7,757 bases of DNA. It comes from GCA-003244245 sp035714625 (lineage in GTDB: Bacteria; Actinomycetota; Actinomycetes; Mycobacteriales; Pseudonocardiaceae). The stretch is taken from assembly GCA_035714625.1 (NCBI GenBank), contig DASTLT010000273.1:1-7757 (forward strand), written 5' to 3'. The notes beneath the pieces are model-generated. The model was given only the letters and a program-made list of their open reading frames with translations, was not told where the DNA came from and did no database searches. This document shows, piece by piece, positions 1-4,257 of the stretch (position 1 is its first letter; every line of letters begins with the position of its first letter). The position numbers and the translations under genes were made by a program.

Positions 1-450
1 GCGCTCGGGATGGCCACCCTTCGCCGACAACCCGACAATGGTTCCGCGATCCTGCACAGCGACCATGGTACACAAGACACGTCCTGGGCGTTCGGGCAAC
101 GGCTCCGCGCCGCCGGACTGCTCCCGTCGATGGGCACGGTCGGGGATTGTTACGACAATGCCATGAGGGAATCCTTCTGGGGCACCTTGCAACTGGAGGT
201 GCTCGACTCCAGGCCCTGGGAAACACGCGCTGAGCTTGCCACCGCCATCTTCGAGTGGAGAGAATGCTGGTACAATACCGAGCGGCGGCATTCCAGCCTC
301 GGAATGCTCAGTCCGGTTGAGTTCGAAGCCGTCACACCGCCCCACACGTCCACCAGGATGATCACTAACCCCACACCGTGGGTGTCCGTGCTACGGGGTC
401 AAGCTCAATTCGTCTCACCGCAGTCACCCTCCGACAAACCCGGACTGTAG
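1..450 (+). CDS. IS3-family transposase OrfB, C-terminal part (5' end outside window)
   Basis: This is the DDE/rve integrase-fold transposase that cuts and joins the ends of an IS3-type element. Visible motifs are HSDHGTQ (second catalytic Asp, codon at 61-63), the stretch GDCYDNAMRESFWGTL with the catalytic Glu, and a tail WYNTERRHSSLGMLSPVEFE, all classic OrfB signatures. The first Asp lies outside the window. The frame runs from base 1 without a start; the ATG at 10 is internal, because the preceding codons ALG fit the family. About 40 residues after the usual VEFE tail match nothing I recognise and reach the TAG at 448-450, almost at the element's tip. The catalytic part seen here is undamaged, so the copy could be active if its 5' part is whole. 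Confidence 0.9.
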   Translation, partial: ALGMATLRRQPDNGSAILHSDHGTQDTSWAFGQRLRAAGLLPSMGTVGDCYDNAMRESFWGTLQLEVLDSRPWETRAELATAIFEWRECWYNTERRHSSLGMLSPVEFEAVTPPHTSTRMITNPTPWVSVLRGQAQFVSPQSPSDKPGL

Positions 451-456
451 TGTTCA
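1..456 (+). mobile_element. Right end of an IS3-family insertion sequence
   Basis: The transposase reading frame is open at the left edge, so the element starts outside the window. Its right terminus is placed near 456, where ACTGTAGTGTTCA ends in the CA typical of IS3-family tips. The next bases already encode the P-loop of another gene. The left inverted repeat and target duplication are not visible, so the exact end could be off by a few bases. Confidence 0.75.
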
Positions 457-880
457 GGCAAGACCACGTTGCTTTGCCGCACTGCATTGGATTTTTGTCA
501 GCGACGCTCACGCAAGCAGCCGCTGCCGGTGCTGCTCTATCTGCGAGACCGCGTCGAAGCGATCGTGCAGGCTGGGGCTACCGAACTGACCCTGGCGAGT
601 GTTGCCGCGTCGGTGCCTTGAATGGCGGGGAAGATCCCTGTCGAATGGTTTGAGCGGCGCCCTCGACCGCGGTCGGTGCTGGACGGGCTTGACGAGGTGG
701 TTACCGAGGAGGACCAGCAGAAAGTCGTCATCTGGATACAGCGACAGATTGAACGCTATCCGCCCAACGACTATTTAATCACCTCCCGTCCGTATGGGTA
801 TTTCGCCAATCCATGGAACAAGGCCGATGTCCTTTCAGTGGGATGGCCCTTCAACCGGCGCGCTAAAGAAACCGCAGGTC
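457..880 (+). pseudogene. NACHT-domain NTPase remnant, interrupted at its P-loop by the IS3 element
   Basis: NACHT NTPases are STAND-type switch ATPases, many of them antiphage sensors in actinobacteria. Frame 1 reads SGKTTLLCRTALDFCQRR from the IS junction (Walker A remnant), then QPLPVLLYLRDRVEAI. After an in-frame TGA at 619-621 it continues MAGKIPVEWFERR, VLDGLDEVV (Walker B, about 676-702) and YLITSRPYGYFANPW (TSRP motif). The TGA stands where a Trp codon would fit. Between 655 and 680 the reading slips: LDRGRCW is recovered one frame over, so there are at least two small indels. Everything upstream of the P-loop is gone, and recognisable similarity fades by about 850-880, so the C-terminal sensor repeats are missing too. 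It is dead as a protein. The ATG at 622 only reopens the frame after the stop. Confidence 0.8.
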
Positions 881-1044
881 TAACGGGTGTACACTCCACG
901 TGCACAGTACATTGTGACTTTTTTTAAGGGCGTTGGCTCTTGTGTTTGCCAGGCGAGGGCCGTGGTCAGCAGGAAGACGAGGACCAGGGCCGTCGACTGC
1001 AGCGGGGTCGGGTGCTGCGCGAAGTTCGTTGTAGCTGCTGACAA
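880..1044 (-). other. Unassigned stretch; possible 54-codon membrane peptide
   Basis: Downstream of the toxin remnant on the minus strand, a frame opening at TTG (1044) contains a hydrophobic run, TALVLVFLLTTALAW, which could cross a membrane. It ends at TAG (882-880). It has no Shine-Dalgarno site, a rare start codon, and lies in the same frame just past the toxin's stop. It is more likely read-through remnant sequence than a gene. Confidence 0.15.
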
Positions 1045-1050
1045 GAGAGT

Positions 1051-1432
1051 TCAGAGCAGATCTACCTGTAATGCAGGGTCAATGCGGCGCAGGCGGCCGG
1101 GGTCGGCGGTCAGCGCGGGCCAGTCTCGAGTCCGGGCGATGTGCACGACGTGTCCGGCGCAGGCGTCGAAGACGTCAGCGGCAACGAGCAGCTCGTCGAC
1201 CTGGTTGGCCGCGACGGCGTCCAGCTCGCCGAGCACTACGGACGGGTGACCCACGATCTCAGCGAGTTTGGGCACGGCGTCGGGCCGTACTGCGCACACC
1301 TCTGCGAGTGCGAGGGTGGGTAGGTACACGGGACGGACAGCGCCCATGCGGTGTCAAACCACGCCAGAGCGGACAGGCGACCGCGCACGAGCGCGGCCAG
1401 CGCCGGGGCGTCGACGACTTGCCGCCGATCAC
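1051..1432 (-). pseudogene. VapC-like PIN-domain toxin, frameshifted twice
   Basis: PIN toxins are Mg-dependent RNases that cleave RNA when their antitoxin is degraded. The parts lie in three frames. A GTG start at 1432 overlaps the antitoxin stop as GTGA and reads VIGGK. A second frame gives VVDAPALAALVRGRLSALAW (first acidic Asp). A third gives RPVYLPTLALAEV (conserved Glu), VFDACAGHVVHIARTRDW (third acidic site) and ALTADPGRL (fourth), ending DLL and TGA at 1053-1051. Each change of frame fits loss of a single base, near 1418 and near 1340. Restoring both gives about 127 residues, the normal VapC length, with all four acidic residues kept. The toxin is therefore inactivated only by indels, unless these are sequencing errors. 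The VapC assignment rests on motifs and on operon order. Confidence 0.7.
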
Positions 1433-1653
1433 GCTGCGGTGTCAGGCGCGACGGGGTGACGCCGACGGATCTCGTCGTCGCCCGGCCACTCGGCACCGAA
1501 ACCCGCATACGCGCGGCGGTAGTCGTCCAGGCTCGGGGCACCGAACCGGGCCACCATCCGAGCCATGATCGCCCGAGCGCGCTCGTCGTTGCTGGCGTCG
1601 GGCGGTGCCAGCGGCGGCAGGCCTGCGGTGTCTGCCTGAGGCTGCTGTGTCAC
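1429..1653 (-). CDS. Putative antitoxin of a VapBC-type pair, 74 aa
   Basis: It is probably the partner that neutralises the PIN toxin encoded immediately downstream; the two overlap by four bases (GTGA), the usual antitoxin-first order. The protein is small and charged: a flexible Pro/Ala-rich N-terminus (residues 1-20), a helix DERARAIMARMVARFG (23-38), then SLDDYRRAYAGFGAEWPG and a polar tail. I see no clear ribbon-helix-helix or AbrB motif, so the antitoxin family is open and the role rests on position. The GTG at 1653 is chosen because a TAGGGT -10 box ends eight bases before it, which fits leaderless transcription. A frame-open ATG at 1758 would place the promoter inside the gene. It appears intact although its toxin is broken, so it may survive as an orphan antitoxin. 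Confidence 0.6.
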   Translation of the reverse strand: MTQQPQADTAGLPPLAPPDASNDERARAIMARMVARFGAPSLDDYRRAYAGFGAEWPGDDEIRRRHPVAPDTAA

Positions 1654-1660
1654 GCGCGCA

Positions 1661-1688
1661 ACCCTAGCCGGTGGCGCACACCGCACAA
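1661..1688 (-). promoter_or_regulatory. Leaderless promoter of the antitoxin-toxin pair
   Basis: On the minus strand TTGTGC (1688-1683, -35-like) and TAGGGT (1666-1661, -10) are separated by 16 bp. Seven bases separate the -10 box from the GTG start, so transcription would begin at or next to the start codon. No Shine-Dalgarno precedes it. Confidence 0.5.
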
Positions 1689-1695
1689 CCCCTGG

Positions 1696-1710
1696 GATCC
1701 TGCGAGGATC
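1696..1710. promoter_or_regulatory. Candidate operator, inverted repeat GATCCT-GCG-AGGATC
   Basis: A perfect 6-bp inverted repeat with a 3-bp spacer lies 7 bp upstream of the -35 box of the antitoxin gene. Antitoxins of this class often autorepress through such sites. No protein-binding evidence is visible, so the assignment is positional. Confidence 0.35.
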
Positions 1711-1839
1711 ACCTGTCTGCACCGGGGGCAATCCTTGGTGGCTTTCGTCCACGGTCACTGGTGCTCACTGTCGTCCGCACCAACTGGTTGACCTGCATGA
1801 ACACCCGTGGGCGACCCAGGTGAAGATTGACTCGCAGAG

Positions 1840-1892
1840 CTTGAAAGCGAGCGTCCCGCAAGGGACCGGGGGTTCGAATCCCCCCGCTTCCG
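1840..1892 (+). tRNA. 3' fragment of tRNA-Ser (TGA anticodon), probable attachment site
   Basis: The sequence contains the anticodon loop CTTGAAA (1840-1846), the 3' strand of the anticodon stem GCGAG, a serine-type long variable arm (GTCCC-GCAA-GGGAC), a perfect T arm (GGGGG-TTCGAAT-CCCCC, 1868-1884), the 3' acceptor strand CGCTTCC and discriminator G1892. No CCA is encoded. The 5' half is missing: there is no GGAAGCG acceptor strand or D arm upstream, and four extra bases (AGAG) separate an accidental CTCGC from the loop. Fragments running from the anticodon loop to the 3' end are what tRNA-targeting integrases leave at the far end of an integrated element. That fits the transfer, regulator and integrase remnants to the right. 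It is not expected to make a functional tRNA. Confidence 0.8.
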
Positions 1893-1943
1893 CAGCTCTG
1901 ACCAGCACAAGCGCTGGCCCAGTTCGCCTTGCCCAGCCCTGTC

Positions 1944-1957
1944 CCGCTGGCCAGCGG
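1944..1957. repeat. 14-bp perfect palindrome CCGCTGGCCAGCGG next to the att-like tRNA fragment
   Basis: It is a perfect dyad about 50 bp beyond the tRNA fragment. A weaker inverted repeat, CCAGC (1902-1906) and GCTGG (1913-1917), lies between them. It could be a factor-binding site or part of the attachment region; no coding explanation is evident. Confidence 0.6.
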
Positions 1958-1974
1958 TCTCAGTTTGGGTCTCA
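1956..1974 (+). repeat. Direct repeat GGTCTCA spaced 12 bp, possible integrase arm site
   Basis: GGTCTCA occurs at 1956-1962 and again at 1968-1974. Short direct repeats 60-80 bp from a tRNA attachment core are typical of integrase arm-type binding sites. The function is inferred from position only. Confidence 0.35.
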
Positions 1975-2074
1975 ATTGCCCCCAAGCAGGCGGTCCAGCT
2001 TCATCAACGATCCCTGGACGGACTGTCTGCTTGGCGACGCCAGTGTTCGAACTGAGTGCGGATGCGGAGGGCAC

Positions 2075-2866
2075 CGCCCCGGCGGCCATCCCGGTCCGGG
2101 TGCCGGCGGTCTCCCGTAGCGCCCGGCCGCGGCGGCAGATCTCCTCGGCGTCTGGGCCGTCGGCGAAGTAGGTGCGCACGGTCCCGCCGCCCTGGAAGCC
2201 CCCCGATCGCCGGTGCCCCGCAGCAGCCCGCACCCTTTGCCTTCCGGGGGTAGCTTGCTGGCGTCGAGCCCTTCGCCGTAGGCCCCGGCACCTAAAATGG
2301 CTTCGGATGAGTGCATGGTGGTGACCCGCAGGGCGAATTTCAGCCCGAATTGGTCGCGGAACCCGGTCGGGGTGCTCTTGGAGTCGGATTTCTGGGTTGC
2401 CGCGAGCAGCATGATCCCGGCGCTGGGTCCGACTTTCGCCAGGTCGGTCAGAACCTCGTTGAGTTCCTCGCCGTATTCTTTGTGGCTGAATGCGCGCTGT
2501 ACCTCGTCGATCACCATGAGGATCAGCGGCATGCCCGCGCTGGCGGTGCGGGACAGCTCCTCGGTGAGTTTGCCTTCCGGGCACACCGACGCCGGCAGGT
2601 TCCGCAGGGTGCGGTTACGGTGGTCCACCTCGGCGAGCAGTTCCCGGGTCCCGTCCAGGAGGGCCAGCACCGGGTCCACCCCGGTTTCGGGGTCGGGCCG
2701 ATCCCCGTAGAACAGTCGGTGCGCGACCTGCCCGAACCCCCCCAATCCGGGCCGCCCTTGAGGTCATGGATCCGGATCTGCACGTGCGGGTCCAGGGCGG
2801 CGGCCAGCGCGACCAGCCGGGCCACGAACGTCTTGCCTTGGCGGGGGATGGCCCCGATAGAGAGCC
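2075..2866 (-). pseudogene. TraSA-like FtsK/SpoIIIE DNA translocase, truncated and frameshifted
   Basis: FtsK/TraSA ATPases pump double-stranded DNA between hyphae during conjugation of actinomycete integrative elements. Recognisable in order on the minus strand are Walker A GAIPRQGKTF (GKT at 2837-2829) with LAAALDPHVQIRIHDLKGGP; then, one frame over, VAHRLFYGDRPD; Walker B LILMVIDEVQ (Asp-Glu at 2508-2503); and GIMLLAATQKSDSKSTPTGFRDQFG, shortened here to its recognisable core AATQKSDS. Another frame gives TVRTYFADGPDAEEICRRGR. The two slips fall in G runs (C run 2737-2743 and C run 2199-2204 on the plus strand), each one base short of the count that keeps frame. The N-terminal domain before Walker A is missing beyond about 2866, and family similarity stops near 2075, so the C-terminal region is lost as well. 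Not functional as written. Confidence 0.85.
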
Positions 2867-2868
2867 AA

Positions 2869-3309
2869 GGGCATGACCCCACTCGGCAAGAACTGTCGGT
2901 CGATACAATTAAGCCACCGCATGATATAGCCACGCGGTTGAATCTCGACCCGGCGGTGGACCTTGGTGTCGTGCGGCGCCGGGTCCGCTATATTGACGGG
3001 CAATCCGGAATTATTTCGGACGATTACTTTGACCAGCGTATAGTGGAAGGCACCGAACTAGCGGAGCCATATGACACTATGCGGGAGAATATCCTCGCTG
3101 AGGCAGGCTACGAACAGACGTACGACATTGACGAACTAATCACTCGCATGCCGACACCAACAGAAGTTGAGCGGCTCAGTATTGCAGCCGGCACTCCGGT
3201 TACCGAACATATCCGAACTGAGTATACGGCGGACAACAAGGCCGTACGGGTGATGATCTCAATCATTCCCGGTGATGCCTTGATCCTGCAGTACGTAGTA
3301 CCTACGTGA
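2869..3309 (+). pseudogene. GntR-family regulator, C-terminal UTRA effector domain only
   Basis: GntR/HutC regulators of integrative elements repress transfer or excision genes. What remains is the ligand-binding UTRA domain of about 146 residues: HDPTRQELSVDTI, VVRRRVRYIDGQ, ISDDYFDQRIVEGTEL, ILAEAGYEQTYDIDELITRM, VTEHIRTEYTADNKAVRVM and a C-terminal ILQYVVPT before the TGA at 3307-3309. This tail is whole and in one frame. The N-terminal winged-helix DNA-binding domain is absent: the frame to the left is antisense to the translocase remnant, so the open 332-codon frame starting at 2311 is an accidental fusion. Without a DNA-binding domain and its own start it cannot act as a repressor. Codon use here is noticeably less GC-rich than in the flanking genes. 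Confidence 0.8.
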
Positions 3310-3495
3310 TCCCGGGGTGAGGACTAATGACAAGAGCCCGACGGTGAGCAGGATCGGACAAGAGCCGGCTGGGCTGTTGCGTTGACCCCTGGCCTGAAGG
3401 GGGCCGCGCACGCCTGCGTATACGTGCCCAGCCCCGCAGACCCCGGCACCCGCAACGCCCCCGCCCGGATAAGCAGACCTCGTAGGCCGCCTGCC
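3310..3495. other. Non-coding spacer between regulator and integrase remnants
   Basis: I see no gene. It holds a small inverted repeat around 3385-3405 (CCCCT and AGGGG) and the palindrome CGTATACG near 3417-3424. The arginine box expected in the missing 5' part of the integrase (an ARRGELxxLRW-like motif) is not found here in any frame. Confidence 0.5.
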
Positions 3496-3997
3496 ATGAT
3501 CCGTGCCGTGCTCTGGCTACGCCGAGCAATCAGCCATACCGCAGACCGCTGGATCGAAGGTGACCTCAAAACTCACTAGCAGCGCCGGATAGCGCTCGAT
3601 CCAGAGACTGTCACCCATGCTCGTCGAGTACCTTGACCGATGCCGCGCTCGCACCGAAGCGCTCGGTCTCAACCTTGGCAAGCATGCCTACGTCTTCTCG
3701 TCGGAGCCCGACGGCAGCCGGTTCTTCGTCCCCAGCTCACTGACCCAACGGTACGACCGGCTCGCTGCCCGTCTCGACATCGAGACGACCTTTCACAAGC
3801 TGTGGCACTACTCGGCAACCGAGCTCATCGCGGCCGGAGTTGACGTGCGCACCGTCGCTGGCCGGCTTGGCCACGGAAGCGGCGGAACGACGACCCTACG
3901 GGCCTACACTGCATGGGTGCCCGAAGCTGACCAGCGAGCAGCGACGAACATCGGCGGCCGTATGCCCGAGCGCTCAGCTCAGTCCCGATTCCGCTAG
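3496..3997 (+). pseudogene. Tyrosine recombinase (phage-type integrase), C-terminal catalytic remnant
   Basis: Such integrases recombine an element with a tRNA-borne attachment site. The first stretch, VLWLRRAISHTADRWIEGDLKTH, is represented here by its ends VLWLRRAIS and LKTH; it meets TAG at 3577-3579 where Gln fits, then resumes QRRIALDPETVT. One extra base near 3613-3616 moves the reading to the frame of MLVEYLDRCRARTEALG, which continues through RYDRLAARL, HYSATELIAAGVDVRTVAG, LGHGSGGTTTLRAYTAWV and a tail ending at TAG 3995-3997. The catalytic Tyr (codon 3905-3907) is kept. The HxxR box reads HKLW: the essential Arg is TGG (Trp) at 3803-3805, one C-to-T step from CGG. The 5' part with the first catalytic Arg is missing. 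Nonsense, frameshift, active-site loss and truncation together make it dead, and it probably came from the element that used the tRNA-Ser site. Confidence 0.88.
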
Positions 3998-4003
3998 TAG
4001 CGG
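3991..4003. repeat. 13-bp inverted repeat CCGCTA-G-TAGCGG over the integrase stop codon
   Basis: This perfect dyad includes the TAG of the integrase remnant. As RNA it could form only a four-pair stem and has no T run, so it is a weak terminator candidate; it may equally be a protein-binding dyad. Confidence 0.4.
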
Positions 4004-4009
4004 GTGTAA

Positions 4010-4037
4010 GTTGATCTCGGACGATTGTTGTTGATCT
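4010..4037 (+). repeat. Direct repeat GTTGATCT, 20 bp apart, upstream of the large gene
   Basis: GTTGATCT occurs at 4010-4017 and 4030-4037, about two helical turns apart, inside the least GC-rich part of the 260-bp gap before the large gene. It could be a regulator-binding pair or part of its promoter. No convincing -10/-35 pair is seen. Confidence 0.3.
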
Positions 4038-4244
4038 TCTTGGTGGTGTTGTCGGGGTCCGGGCAGGCTGCGGGTCCGAGTATCGCCTCAGCACCCACTG
4101 TCACTGGGCATCCCGCGACCCTGCGCGGCCACCCAGGCGGGGCACCGTGCCCGACCGTGCACCGGCGCCTTCCCCCTAGGTTGCCCGACCACGATGGTTC
4201 GGGCGCAGGCGCGATGCGACCATGCGGAGAAATCCCTCCTTCCG

Positions 4245-4251
4245 GGAAGGA
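4245..4251 (+). promoter_or_regulatory. Shine-Dalgarno GGAAGGA that fixes the start of the large gene
   Basis: It lies six bases before the ATG at 4258. The frame is also open from an ATG at 4222, but that codon has no Shine-Dalgarno, and this site falls inside the extension. The start at 4258 is therefore preferred. Confidence 0.75.
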
Positions 4252-4257
4252 CGGCAG

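Noticed and set aside
888..925. TGTAC/GTACA repeat followed by a seven-T run as a terminator
   Set aside because: The intervening bases pair badly, so no stable stem forms next to the T run.
1807..1895. A complete serine tRNA using GTGGGCG at 1807 as 5' acceptor strand
   Set aside because: One mismatch and two wobble pairs in the stem, no D arm and a broken anticodon stem; the fit looks accidental.
1972..2010. Minus-strand KLDRLLGGN tail as the C-terminus of a second integrase next to the att site
   Set aside because: It is reminiscent of integrase tails but too short, with no catalytic motifs upstream in any frame.
1709..2584. Minus-strand 291-codon open frame
   Set aside because: It runs through the tRNA fragment and yields the well-known spurious GGIRTPGPL-type peptide; only the part reading TVRTYFADGPDAEE belongs to a real (broken) gene.
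2311..3309. Plus-strand 332-codon open frame as a single gene
   Set aside because: Its first 185 codons are antisense to the FtsK/TraSA remnant; only the UTRA part is homologous to anything I recognise.
4222..4257. Upstream ATG giving a 952-residue version of the large protein
   Set aside because: It has no Shine-Dalgarno, and the good site at 4245-4251 lies inside the extension.
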